Assembly: GCA_039090855.1 (NCBI GenBank)
Contig: CM077025.1
Location: 93,290,489-93,354,488 of the forward strand
Direction: 5' to 3'
Length of the DNA: 64,000 nucleotides
Source: Macrothele yani
Taxonomy: Eukaryota > Arthropoda > Arachnida > Araneae > Macrothelidae
The notes below the pieces were generated by a model, which did not search any database, was not told where the DNA came from, and saw only the letters and a program-made list of their open reading frames with translations. Position 1 is the first letter of the stretch. The number at the start of each line of letters is the position of its first letter. The translations under genes and the position numbers were made by a program. Shown here in pieces: positions 45,073 through 57,129 of this stretch.

Positions 45073-47720
45073 CCAAACCGTTTGTCTGGTGGTCGGCCAG
45101 GTTGAGGGGGATATCGTGATGGAACGAGGGAAGTTTCCTTTTGTCTAGCCTTAAGTCACCGTTAGGGGAAAGGGTACACGACACATTGGACCCCATTACT
45201 GCGCTGAGAAAAACTGAAACACAAGCGATATCTTGTCGGTAAATCGGTTTCACAGCATTACCAGTGTATTCAGGCTAGCTTTGCTCCGAGTATAGAATGT
45301 TGCTCGTTGGCTGGGGTATCTCTTGGTTTAGTTTCTGTAGGTTTAGTTCACAATGACACTTTACTGTCTAACATTTTTTGTTCTCTTTCTTACAGCGTAC
45401 CCTAACCCTAGCTTGCTTTTTCTAAGAATTGTTTAAGAGTAAATGTCAGACGCTGTTTTCCTAAACTCTTCTACACCACGATTTACTTATTTTATTATTA
45501 TACTCAGTTTTATTCAGCGTTTCGAGAAAGCACTGTAAGGACTCTCTATGTGGTAAGTTTCCTACACTTATCTTTTGTATAACGCAAAGGACTAGCAATG
45601 CTAACTTAAGCTTAACCTCCGAACAACAGTACCCCTCAAGAACAGTCACTTTTTCCCGGTCTGAGCGTGACCGTTATTCGAAGGTTTCACTGAATAAAGT
45701 TACTAAGAAGTTGTTGAAATTCCTTTTGACATATTTGCTTTGTTTTATTGTGACGAAAGCCGACGTCCGAAACAATGAATGCAGTGATGAGGTGTTCCAA
45801 AACGTCATGAAAGACAACCCAAATAAATGCTTTGTTTATAGATGATTTCATAATGTAAGGGATTTTATTTTCCAATCCTATAAACTACAACAAAAAAATA
45901 AGGATAGATAGCCTGGAACATTGTTCAGATCCTGGCGAAAAAATTTAAGAATAAAATATCATATTTTGAAATATATAAGCTAAGTTTGAAATTCGGAATT
46001 TTTTTTTTTTTGACTAATCTGAAGTGAATAATTTCTGACTAATTCGACGACGCATAATTTTTTTTATTCTCGTGGAAACTATGCATTGGGTGGAAGCTCT
46101 TTTGAAAGTTTTCGACATCAAATTCCAAATAAAATCCTAAGATAACATAATTTGTTTCAAGTTCACTTAATATGAAAAAAAAAAAAAAAAAGATGGCGGA
46201 AACGCTTACCATTTTAAGTTGAAGTAATTAGTCTCGATTTAAAATAGTAATTTTTTTCAGTTTATTAGCGTTGTATTATTTCTTTTCAGATCATTAACGT
46301 TGTATTTTTTTCCAGATCATTAGCATTGCAATTAAAGAGTTTTTTTTTTTGTGTGAAAGTTCCTAAACTGAGAATGAACTTAATCAGTGGGATTATTCGA
46401 TAAATCGATTTTTACCTTTATCCTTAAATTCTATAGATGCTCTTGATGACCTTAAAATTAAAAAAAATAATGTTGAGTAATTCTTTAATGCTTTACCTAA
46501 AAAAAATGACACACCCACCCACACACACACACACACATATTTAAATTTTTTTTCAGGAAACACAAGGTGAAGTACAAAATTTTAATATACTTCTTTCATG
46601 CCGGGATAAAGATTTTCTTTTAAGAAATTTTATTGAACTTAGCTATGAATAATTACCCTTTTTTAATAGATAATAGCTAGCAGCTAATAAAAATTTCAGC
46701 GGAAAGAAGATGCATTTTTGTAATTCTTCCCAATCCTGCGTCGGGGGAAATGTGAAAGCCTGCACACAAAAAAAAAAAAAATATTTGAATCAGATTCATA
46801 ACGAAAAAAAAAAAAAGCTTTATAGCAGTTCACTTACACTGAAAAGCACAGCTTATGTTCACGCAGTTATTGATGAGCTTCTAAAGTTTCATAATAGCTG
46901 ACAGCAGCGGCGGTTTTACAGAAGCGCAGGCAACTGCCTCCCCCCCCTGCAATGCTGATGGAACTCAAAAACAATGATTTATCATTTTTCTTTTTAATTT
47001 TGCTTCTAACGAATGCGAAATGTCATAGAGCGATGGATAAATTTGCTCTTCTGGGTTTGGGAAAATGTGTTGGCATAATTCCGCCCGAACTCGAAGTACG
47101 TCATCTACAAGAATGAATTTACTAGCATAAACGCAGACTCACTAAATATCGTTTTGAAAGTAGTATTACTTAATGTTACACTACAACTGAATTTAAAAGT
47201 TAGGGCGTTATCTCTGGCCAATTTTATTAGATTATGACGCTCATTTTGCTCTTTTGTTGGGTGTTTTACAAGAATCTTTCACTTAAAGTTCCTTTTCTCC
47301 CATTAAGTTTAGTTTAAGAGGCAATTACAAGACTGCTACCGTGCGAGTAAAAAGGCATTGGAAAATGTGCTTTACGGAACACAGGAATAGTTGTCATTCA
47401 TGTTTGGGATCTATAGGGAAGCCGTCCGTATGGTGGAATCCCGATGATATGCAGATCCCACACTACATGTAGCACAAAATGTCAATTACATCAGTACTAT
47501 AAACTAACCTTACGTAACATGGTAAAGTACTGTGGCTCGGTGGGCACCTTCATGAAAGTTCCGACTATTCTTCCTTAAAAAAAAAAAAAAAAAGGCTTTC
47601 CAATTTTAACTTCAGCCATTTCCTCCCAATCAGACTATCAAAAAAGCCTCATTATTAAATTCGCTTTGATAGTTATGATACACTCAATGGCTAACCCCGG
47701 TAGCACAGAAATGTCGTATC
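45073..47720. other. Non-coding AT-rich region between the two retrotransposons
   Basis: No gene is recognised. It contains poly-T and poly-A tracts (46005, 46173, 46770, 46804, 47577), a (CA)n tract near 46513-46537, and CTCCGAACAACAGTA at 45617, resembling the 12-bp repeat beside the foldback element. An exon-like stretch could not be supported. Confidence 0.55.
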
Positions 47721-48163
47721 TGTTAGAAATTCTAAGTAGGTTCGGCGTTTATCTCAAATGACTGATTCAACAAACGAAAGAGAATTCTTGAATTCACTCA
47801 ACGAATGGTTGAAAGCATGAAGAGTACTTACTACCTTTAAATAGATAATTCATTATCTTTAATCAAATGAATATATTCGCAGCACATCACTGAAACATCA
47901 AAGACACTAGATTGAAAACACAAGCTATCCAATTTTATATTTGTTTTGAACAACATCACATAAGCAGTACATACACATCGTTTTGCTTTTTGTTCTCACG
48001 GAAACAGCTTTTCTCTTCTCAGGTCAGGCAAGCACTTCACTTCTTGAGTTCGAGTAAGGATGAGAGTTTCCCTTATTATTTAGTTCGCTTAACGCAGCAA
48101 CGCCATCTCTTGCTCTTTTGTTTGTGTGGAACTTTGAACGGACACATCGCACTCTTTCCAACA
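47721..48163 (-). repeat. copia 3' LTR
   Basis: 443 bp. On the forward strand it begins TGTTAGAAATTC and ends CTTTCCAACA, thus TG...CA on the element's own strand too. It matches 53137-53606. Confidence 0.92.
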
Positions 48164-49690
48164 AATTCCCATTTGTCCGGAACAGTTCTGCAGTATAAGA
48201 CCTAGGGATATCCTTAATTTTTTTTTTTTTTTTGTGCTTTCCAATGTTCTATGTAATGTTTTTCCACTTTTCTACTCAATATTCCTATAGCACTGGAAAT
48301 ATTTGGTCTTGTCACAGTTGAGAGGTACATGATCGCTCCCACTATTTTTCTGTAACGTTCATTTTTATTAATATATCCTTGTTCTTGTATGCCTTTTCCA
48401 TAGTTAGGGTTTATTGGTGTTTTACTTTCTTTGTTGGGTGATTCTGAATAATTTCCATGATCTTGTTTCCTTGGTTAAGAAGGAAACTTCCGTCTTCTCT
48501 TTCTACTTGTACACCAAGATAATATGTAACTCGGCCTAAATCCTTTATTTCGTACTGGGTTTTCAGCAGTTTTGTAATCATTGCAATGTCTTCTTGGCTG
48601 TTTGCTGCTATTAATATGTCGTCTACATACGTAGCAAAAAAGTTTGTTTATCCTTATACGTCAATGATAGTGAGCATGGATCTGCTGTACTCTGAATAAA
48701 ACTTATGTTGCATAACAATTTTATAATTGTTTTATTCCAATTTCTTGCACTTTGTTTTAAACCACAGATACTCTTTTTCAGTTTACACACTTGGTTTTCT
48801 TTACCTGATTCTTCAAATCCTTCTGGTTGAACCATATATACTTCTTCTTCCAATTTTCCATGAAGAAACGCTGCCTTTATGTCCAAATCATGAACTTTTA
48901 GTTTCTTGTTTGCTGCAACTGTCAAGAGAGTTCTTAAGGTTGTGTATTTAACTACTGGTGAAAATGTATCTTCAAAAACTATTCATGGTTGTTGAGTGTA
49001 TCCCTTTGCAACTAATCTTGCCTTATAAGTTTCTGTATTACCATTAGCATTATATTTTCTTTTAAATATCCATTTGTTCTTGATTGGTCGTTTTCCTTCA
49101 GGTAAATCTACCAAAGTCCATGTATCGTTCTTTCCCATTGCTCTTAATTTTTCATTTATTGAATTCAGCTATTTATCTATTTCTGAATTTTCCATTTCTT
49201 GAATCTCTTCCAAATTTTGTGGATCTTTTCTATATACTGTCTTTGCTACACATGCAAGTCTTCATGGTGGTTGACCTTTATTTTCTCTTGGTGATCTCCT
49301 TGGTTGTTTTTCAGATTCATCTTTTTCTTCTCCATTAACTATACTTCCCGATGAATTTATTCTATTTTCATTTATATTTGCTTGATTACTTTCAATTTTC
49401 TTATTTTGTCCACAAAATGTCTCTACACTTTTTCTTTCATCAAATTTTACTGTTCTGGTTATGACCAGTTCATTTGTTTCTGGAATGAGGACTCTGTATC
49501 CTTGAGATCTTTCATCGTAGTCCAATAGAATTCCTTCTTGAGCTCTATTTCCCAGTTTTCTCCTTTTTTGTTTTGGTATGTATACATAGGCCTTTGTGCC
49601 AAATACTTTTGTGTGACCTAAATATGGAGTGTATACTTTCCACATTTCAAATGGTGACTTTGCTTTTGTAGGAGCTCCATCCTGTATATA

Positions 49691-51106
49691 CACTGCTGGC
49701 CAACCAAAATGCAACACCAAGAAGGACGAAGGACACGAGATAGCAAAGCCAGATTTACTGGACACATAGCAACAGATACAAAGATGAAACGATTGAGCTT
49801 ACAGGCTCGTGCGACTAGTGGAACACGAAGACATCAATAGTTCGTATGGCCCACATGGCTGGCAATAACGGCAGCTACACGCCGCGGTATCAAACGAAAG
49901 AGGCTTTGGATGTGGGATTGGGGTATGTCTGTCCAGGCTGCTTCCACACGTTGCCACAGTTCATCAGGCGTAGCCGCCGGTGGAGCTTGCCGGGCCACTC
50001 GGTTGCCTATAAGCGACCAGACGTGTTCCATGGGCGACATATCGGGGGAACAGACTGGCCACGGCAGCAGTGACACCTGGTGAGCCGTGAAGAATTGTTG
50101 CACGATGTGTGCCACGTGCGGGCGCGCATTGTCCTATTGACACGTGGCCGCTGGCAGGTCCTGCAGATAAGAGAGGACTACAGGCTCCAAAACGTCGGAG
50201 ATGTAGCGGTGGCTGTCGAGTGTACAGGCGATGCGTAGCAGAGGGGTGCGGGTGTCATATCTAATTGCGCCCCAAACCATAACGCCAGGCGACGGACCGG
50301 TATGGCGATGCATAATGCAGGCGTCATACAGTCTCTCTCCACGGTGCCGCCACACGCGGATCCGACTATCGTTGTGTTGCAGGCAGAAGCGGGATCCGTC
50401 GGAGAAGACAGTGTCGTGTTATTCCGTAGTCCAGGTGCAGCATTCAATGGCCCACTGCCACCGCACTCGTCGGTGGTGTAACGTCAATGGTAATCGGAGC
50501 AATGGGCGCAGTGTGACAAGTCCTCTCTCCTACAGACGACGTCAAACGGTACGTGCTGACACAGGTTGTTGCGTAACACACCCTAATTCCTGCGCTAACG
50601 TTCGGTATGTGGCGGTGCGAGCCGTTAATGTCCGCCGCACAACATGCGGGTCCTCTCGTTGGGTGGTGTGCCGCGGCTGCGGCAATCGCTCACGTCGGTC
50701 CATCCGTCCCTCCTGCACCAACCGAATCCATACTCTCCTAACTGTGGCTGGATTTCCTCCCAAACGGGCGCCGATGTCTGGGTACGATAAACCGCTGTCA
50801 CGATAAGCCACTATTCGTCTCCTGTCGAACTCCGAAAAGTGCTGGAATGACTGCCGTATTTTGCGACGAGGCATCAGGAAGCTTTCCACTCACATGTCTG
50901 GCAGCACAACACAGTTGCACTACTTAGACCCCGCCTTCTGTGCACTCTTCTTATAGTGCTCCTCGGTGGCGTGTCGGGCGCACATGATTTGCAACTTCCC
51001 TGCATTGCTAATCGTTTGCATGTCCTCCCGCTGGTATCACATGCGGTGAATTTCAGGCCAATCGGATGCTTCCTTCTTGGTGTTGCATTTTGGGTGGCCA
51101 TCAGTG
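49691..51106 (-). mobile_element. Tc1-like transposon (DD34E), complete ends, 1416 bp
   Basis: The ends CACTGCTGGCCAACCAAAAT (49691) and, inverted, CACTGATGGCCACCCAAAAT (to 51106) form inverted repeats, with TA target copies at 49689-49690 and 51107-51108. It lies in the integrase coding region of a copia element: the copia reading I-Q-D-G-A-P-T resumes right after it. It is the sister of 2461-4092. Confidence 0.95.
49834..50889 (-). pseudogene. Tc1 transposase (DD34E), disrupted
   Basis: Opens M-E-S-F-L-M-P-R-R-K-I-R-Q-S and carries the paired helix-turn-helix region (V-R-R-V-W-I-R). A TGA follows at codon 116, in the same context as in the copy at 2935. Later frames contain M-V-W-G-A-I (about 50275), D-N-A-R-P-H (second Asp, about 50120) and P-M-E-H-V-W (Glu, about 50020), with 34 residues between. 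The frame breaks at least twice. Apart from these breaks the sequence is well preserved, suggesting moderate age. Confidence 0.88.
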
Positions 51107-53136
51107 TATGTAGCAGTTGATACAGCTTCTGCCCAATATTTATCATTTATTTCAGCATCTAGAAGCATAGCTTTTGTCATTTCTATTGAGCTTCTATTTT
51201 TGCGTTCCGCAATGCCATTCATTTGAGGTGAATATGGGATAGTGGTTTTATGCTCTATTCCCTGTTCTGTTAAATAACTTTCAAATTTTGTTCCGCAATA
51301 CTCTCCTCCATTATCTGTTCTTACACTTTTGGGTTTCTTATCAAATTTATTTTGAACTATCACTACTTCACCTTTATTTCTTAGCAAATAAGAGTATGTG
51401 CATCTAGAATAGTCATCTGTAAAAGTAATGAAATATTTGTATCCACTTGGACTGGCTTTACTCATTGGACCACATATATCTGTATGTACCAATTCTAGTA
51501 TTCCCTTTGTTTTGTAAGTGTTCTGTTTTGATAATGGCTTTTGTGTGAGCTTACCCTTTATGCATATCTCACAGTTCTGTTCCTTTTTACAAGTTGATAA
51601 AACAATTCCTCTAGCTAATCAATTTTTCTCCATTTGCTCTATCATCTGTATATCTCTGTCCTAATCTTCTATGCCATAAGTTTGAGCAATTGTTCTCTTC
51701 ACATTTTGCAACTAAATTAGCCTTTTCTTTTATAGCCTGTAATTTATTCAAATTGTTTGAGTTGTCTACTATACCTGTTGTTACAATAGTTTCTCCATAT
51801 TTTACTATGCACTGTCTATCTTTATATGGCACTTCATATCCTTTTTCTATTATCTTCCTAACTGACAATAAATTGTTTCCAATTTAGGAACATATAACAC
51901 ATTTATCTATAATTTTCTAATTGTTTCTTTTTCAGCTTTACAACTTAGGAAAATATTTCCTATTCCTTCTGACTTTATTTGAGTGCCATCAGCTGTAGTG
52001 GTCAATTGTGATTTATCATTAGAAATATCTTTAAACAATGCTATATTGTTACTGTGGCTCCACTGTCGATTGTCCAATTTTCAGAATTTTCGTTATGTAA
52101 TGACTTTGCTTCTAGTGAAAAAATTGTATTTTCCCTTTTTATTTCAATTTCCTTTTCTTCTGGTTTTATTGTTGCCGTCTTCACTAAGTTGTGAGATTGG
52201 TAAGATGTGGATTGACGTTTGTGAAATCTTTTCTCTAGGTTTCCCTTATTTTTATCTCTTTCCCTTTTTAAAATGCCAACATTCATTTTTGGCACGATTC
52301 CTTTTGTTACAGTATGTACAAAACTTCCTTGGTTTTATGTTGCGGTTTTTACCTCCAAAACTAGTTTTTAACACTGTTGTACTTGCATTTGAATTATTAA
52401 TGCTTGTTTGTGAATTTTCTTTCCATCTATTGTACTCGTTAAGTACTTTACATTTTATGAATTCAAAATTTAGATCGTCTTGATCTCTAGCTTCAAGTGC
52501 AACAATTACTTTTTCACAAGAATTTGGCAAACTATTAAGTAACATTACACCTAAGTGGTTGTCTGGCATTGTCTCGCCTTGTGGGAGCAATTTCTGAACT
52601 ATTTCCATCATTATATTTGTGTTCTTGCATTGTATTGCCATCATCATGATAACGCAAATTATACAGTTTTCTAAGAAAGTTTAGTTTATTACTTAAACTT
52701 CCTCTTTCATATACTGCCTTTAAAGCGTTCGATAAGCTTCGCTACTTGTTTATCTAACACATAAATAATTTTATCGTCATTGATACAGAGTGTTATTGTG
52801 GCTCGTGCCTGTGAATCTTGATGCATCCACGTCTTACTTTCTTCAGTGGGAATCTGTTCTGTAACTATTTTCCACAAGTTATCTTTAATAAGTAGCATTT
52901 GCATTTTGAATTTCCATGTCTGATAATTATAATTATTTAGCTTTGCAATGCTTACATTATTGCCAATGAACGACGCCATTACTCAGTTTACTCTACTTCA
53001 GTAGCTTAACAATTGTTACTTTTCATTTGCTAACTGCGCATTTACGTGGTAGTACATTCACTATAATCAGAAAAATCATCCGTTCTTTCCGTCTATCGAT
53101 AGCCGCACATATGAGAATTCAGTCTAATAATCATAT

Positions 53137-53606
53137 TGTTAGAAATTCTAAGTAGGATCGCGCGTTGATTTTAAATGACCGATTCAACAAACGAAAGAGA
53201 ATTCTTGAATTCACTGAACGAATGGTTGAAAGCGTAAAGAGTACTTGCCACCTTTAAATAGATAATTCATTATCTTTAATCAAATGAATATATTCACAAC
53301 ACATCACTGAAACATCTAAAATATCAAAGACACTAGATTGAAAACACAAGCTATCCAATTTTATATTGGTTTTTGAACAACATCACTTACGCAGTACGTA
53401 CACATCGTTTTGCTTTTTGTTCTCACGGGAACAGCTTTTCTCTTCTGAGGTCAAAAGTCAGGCAAGCACTTCACTTCTTGCGTTCGAGTGAGGATGAGAG
53501 TTTTTCCTTTATTATTTACAAATAAGTTCGCTTAACGCAGCAGCGCCATCTGTTGTTCTTTTGTTTGTGTGGAACTTTGAACGGACACATCGCACTCTTT
53601 CCAACA
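53137..53606 (-). repeat. copia 5' LTR
   Basis: 470 bp, partner of 47721-48163. It is longer because of small extra segments such as AAAAGTC near 53452 and ACAAAT near 53518. Confidence 0.92.
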
Positions 53607-54512
53607 GAATCGACGTCGATTTTTGGTTACCAAGTCGATATTACGTCGAGACATAGTTTTAGACGTAAAATCGAGGAGACTGAACGTCAAGAAAAATCAT
53701 TACATTGAATACATGTAGACGGTTTTACGCAGTTTATCCCTTTAGTTCCATTAGATCGAATAATCGATGCTTTTTTATCCGATCTGTAAGCATCGCGCGC
53801 GCATGCGCATTTGCAATCATGACGCCAAACAAACTCTTTGGATGCTAGGGTGTTGTCCGGTTGTATCATTTCTGTTGTAAGACAGGATTCTTACCTGTCT
53901 CCTGTTTCGCCAGTAAGTTAAGTTCTTTTTTTTGCTTAAGAATGTTCATAATAAGTAGAGTCTCGTTCCTTTAAGTAGAATTACTTTTTAAGAAATATAA
54001 TTTGTACGTACGCGTATCCCAATTAGGGATAGGTCTAGCGCGATGCTGACAGATCACCAAACATTCTGTGAATTTTTCGAGAATTATGGACTAGCTGTAT
54101 ATAGTACCCCATAATTCTCAAAACATTTCCATTTTAAATTCAGAAATATGCACTTCACACATTTTTACAGATTCTCTCCCGACAAAAATTTGTTTTAAAT
54201 AATGCTTATCTGTTTGAACACTTGTATTTTTGAATGCGTCTGAAAAGACTTGGATGTTGAAACAATAAATAAAACATTATATGATCTTTTAATCGTAGAC
54301 AGCGTCGTAGAATAGTACTGCAAATACGAATGCTTCCTACGTTTTATGCAGCGATTAAGTGTTTAGAATTTCATGTTTCAGCATCTAAATCGTAGAGTAA
54401 ACATAGATTCGACATTGCAACAGTATTGTATTCGATGACTAAACTGCGTAATATCAATGTATTATGTGCTTGAATTAATTCCCGCTGTTTTTTGCCACAC
54501 AGTGGTACAGGA
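53607..54512. other. Non-coding, nothing recognised
   Basis: Contains scattered TCGACGT/ACGTCGA motifs near 53610-53690; similar motifs recur near 56990-57070. No gene or tRNA-like segment is seen. Confidence 0.5.
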
Positions 54513-54784
54513 TAGTCTATTCAAAGTAGTGTCCGTTGGCAGCTACGACCCTTTCCCACCGTTGGGGTAACAAATGGATTCCGCGGTAGAAAAATGCAGG
54601 TTCTTTCGAGGCGAACCATTCATCGAGAGATGTTTGGATATCCGCGACAGAAAGGAAGTGCTGCTCTGACAGGCCATGCTGTAGCGACCGGAACAAATGG
54701 AAGTCCGAGGAAGCAATGTTCGGAGAACAAGGCTGTGACAGCGCTTCGACTCGAGCGCTGCCCATTTAGTCGAGAACCCATTCC
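54513..54784 (-). pseudogene. mariner transposase, C-terminal part
   Basis: On the reverse strand the frame reads S-P-N-I-A-S-S-D-F-H-L-F-R-S-L-Q, corresponding to the third-Asp motif of mariners (S-P-D-x-A-P-S-D-Y-H-L-F), and runs to W-E-R-V-V-A-A-N-G-H-Y-F, the usual C terminus. The N-terminal part of what is probably the same element lies at 56227-56700. Confidence 0.88.
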
Positions 54785-56226
54785 CTAGTTTATTTATTTA
54801 TTATTTTATTTATTTATTTATTCATTTATTTATTAATTTATTCATTTTTATTAATTCATGCAATTTTTTTGGAGAAGGAGTACGTTTTATTTTGCCATAT
54901 ACTTTCGGGTGAATCTTTTCTTTTTTTTTTCTCTCTCCGTCCCCCCTCTCCCAGCACAAGGCGGCAAAGGACAGACCGACTCTGTAAGAGAACGCTGGCT
55001 TTGTAGTATGTTTTATTGGGGGTAATAGAAGTGCCCACCGTCTATAGGATCAACAATGCGTGTTGGCCCGACCGTAGACTTGTTGGAACCAGAGCTAGCA
55101 GTTTAATTGGGGTAAGGATTTACGGCCGGGAGTAGTATCACGCGGGAAACGAGGGGTTCTCAGAATTTCACTGGAACGGGTAGGAATCTTGGCTACCTAA
55201 CGAATCGAAGATCAAAATGTTAATTTTCCGACCAGTAAGATCTACACTGGGGAATTTAATTCAGGGAAGCTTGCGTTTGCCAGCTAATGATTGGATGATG
55301 GGATGTTTTGAGGTAGTGTGGGTCTTCTTGGGGGTCGTCGAAAGATTTTTTACAAGGGAAGAGAAGAACTTCGTCACTTTCATCTTTTCACTTGTTCTTC
55401 TAAGTCGAGGTGCTTGACTTGCACTTTTTTTTTATTACTGGTGACTTGTCACTTGGGGTTTTTTTTTGGTGGTCCAAAACGTGGACGCAGCCATGATGTA
55501 TCAGAGACTGGCAGCATGACGAGAGCCTGCACCAAGTTTGACGGACCGGAGCAGACATCGCAGACCAGTAAGTACCCTAGGTGGAGGAACCACGATAACA
55601 GTGTTTGGCGGACGAGAATTCTCCCGGCTCAGGAGTGGTCAGCAGCGCGATATCTAGGCCAGATTCGGAGGTTAAGGTAGGAAATCCATCCTATTCTTTT
55701 TTTTGGTGTCCTCTCATAAAATCTTTATCGGAGCAGTCCACACATAGAGTTAATATTTTAATAAGCAAATAGTCAGTGGAGTACAGGTTCCTGTCAGAGA
55801 GTCTTAAATCATTTTTGCTAGTATCATGAGCGTATATTTATTATTATGCCAAATCATAACCAATAAATTGTTTTTGTTGTTAATTTTGTCTCAGTTCCAT
55901 GATGAGTGTATCGTTAACTACAATATGTGTGCTCAACCCTAGATTATTTGGAGAATATATATAACTTTTGGAACCGGAACTTAGAAAATCACTTCACTTA
56001 TGCTTTTTATTTTAAATCTAGACGTTCACAAAAATATTGCGGCACACAGCGGACCCTTTGACTCCCAAAGGAAAATCTGCTGTGTGAAACACAACGCCCC
56101 GTCAGTGGATTCTGAAGCTGCGTCAGACCTAAATCAGGGAATCGCAGAATCACAATCAACTCGACACCCCCTTGGCTCCCAATATTACGCCGGGTCAACC
56201 CAATTAGGAACTCGGGCGATAATAAG
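54785..56226. other. 1.44-kb insertion splitting a mariner
   Basis: Separates H-P-P-Y at 56230 from S-P-N at about 54730. It begins with a (TTTA)n tract (54787-54852). A GC-richer stretch at 55460-55680 contains donor-like GTAAGT/GTAGGA steps but no supportable gene. No terminal repeats or target duplication were confirmed, so the nature of the insert is unknown. Confidence 0.5.
54787..54852. repeat. (TTTA)n microsatellite
   Basis: Imperfect TTTA/ATTT repeats of about 65 bp at the junction of the split mariner and its inserted sequence. Confidence 0.85.
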
Positions 56227-56700
56227 GCGGGTGGGGTAAGAAGTCCCAGCCAAGTGCCTCCAAGAGTTCCTTCACGGATTTGGCGACATGAGGTCTAGCG
56301 TTGTCGTGGAGAAGAATAACCTTGTCATGTGGGATCCAGTTTTCGAGCTTCTGGATCATTCCTATTGCCTTTAAACATTTGCTAACCGTTGACTCATCGA
56401 TCGGTAGCGTTTCAGACAACTCGTGGAGTGTCTGACATGAATCCTCGTCTAATACGACCTCCAATGCACCATCTTCGAACTTTTTCTGCTGCCCAGGGCA
56501 CTCTTTGTCCTTCACTTCATATTCGTTGGCTTTGAAGCGTCCGAACCACTCTCTGCATTATGTTTCCGATAGGGCATGTTCTCCATAGGCCTGCACTATA
56601 GCAAACGATGACTTTCCGCATCAGATTTCTTGAGATGAAAGCAGAAGTGTAATGATTCCCGCAAATGCTCTTTTTTGGGTACGAAACTCGAGATCGTGCA
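56227..56700 (-). pseudogene. mariner transposase, N-terminal part with internal deletion
   Basis: Reverse-strand frames give P-K-K-E-H-L-R-E-S-L-H-F-like mariner N-terminal residues near 56680, then K-F-E-D-G-A-L-E and a helix-turn-helix. W-I-P-H is joined directly to D-K-V-I-L-L-H-D-N-A-R-P-H-V (second Asp, about 56300). Roughly 110 residues, including the first catalytic Asp, are missing, so the element was internally deleted before or after the downstream split. Confidence 0.85.
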
Positions 56701-57129
56701 TGCGATACAAACTCGTGTTCTGTTCCCTCCGATCGCGTGTCACACACTGCTTCGCCCAGACTACGGACGGTACGTGCGTGCACAAGGGGAGGTCACGTGT
56801 GTCCCGGGTCACAGCGCACTATTGCTGCGCTCTATTGGGAAAAAGCGGGAATTAATTCAAGCACCTAATAGGATCCACATCTACATTACGTAGCAATGCC
56901 TATATGTATTTCTCGAAAGGTCTAATATTCGTCTACTGTTGACTTGATATAGACTCAATAGGTTTAAAATTCGATGTCTAAAAGACGTAACAATAGTGGA
57001 CATGGATATCTATATTCGACGTTTCATATCGGCCAAAATCGATCAAACATTCGACGTTAAATAGACGTAATGTGATAACGGGGAAAACATTAGAAAAACT
57101 CACACAATAGCGTATTGGTCGGCCTCTAG

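Larger units (their letters stand above)
48230..52979 (-). pseudogene. copia gag-pol, frameshifted, RNase H missing
   Basis: Gag starts at 52979 (M-A-S-F-I-G-N-N) with the Y-x-x-W-K-F-K-M signature of copia Gag, continues in another frame to 52252, and contains a CCHC-type knuckle near 52300. Protease has W-T-I-D-S-G-A near 52050. A GAG-pre-integrase segment (L-W-H-R-R-L-G) is near 51660. The integrase core starts near 51492 (H-T-D-I-C-G-P, later T-D-N-G-G-E), is cut at 51107 by the Tc1 and resumes at 49690. RT has V-H-D-L-D-I-K-A-A-F-L-H-G near 48880 and Y-V-D-D near 48620, running to about 48250. The expected RNase H domain is absent, replaced by an A-run (T-run on the forward strand) next to the LTR. 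Several frame breaks make it non-functional. Confidence 0.9.
47721..53606 (-). mobile_element. Ty1/copia LTR retrotransposon, defective, carrying a nested Tc1
   Basis: Reverse-strand element bounded by LTRs at 53137-53606 (5') and 47721-48163 (3'). The flanks GTATC (47716-47720) and GAATC (53607-53611) look like a 5-bp target duplication with one mismatch. The internal order is gag, protease, integrase, RT, with integrase ahead of RT as in Ty1/copia (Pseudoviridae). A 1.4-kb Tc1 element interrupts the integrase region. LTRs differ by substitutions and several short indels, so it is older than the gypsy element. Confidence 0.93.

Noticed and set aside
55460..55690. Exon with splice donor (GTAAGT-like) in the insert splitting the mariner
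   Set aside because: Donor-like strings alone are too common, and no partner acceptor, conserved protein or long frame was found.
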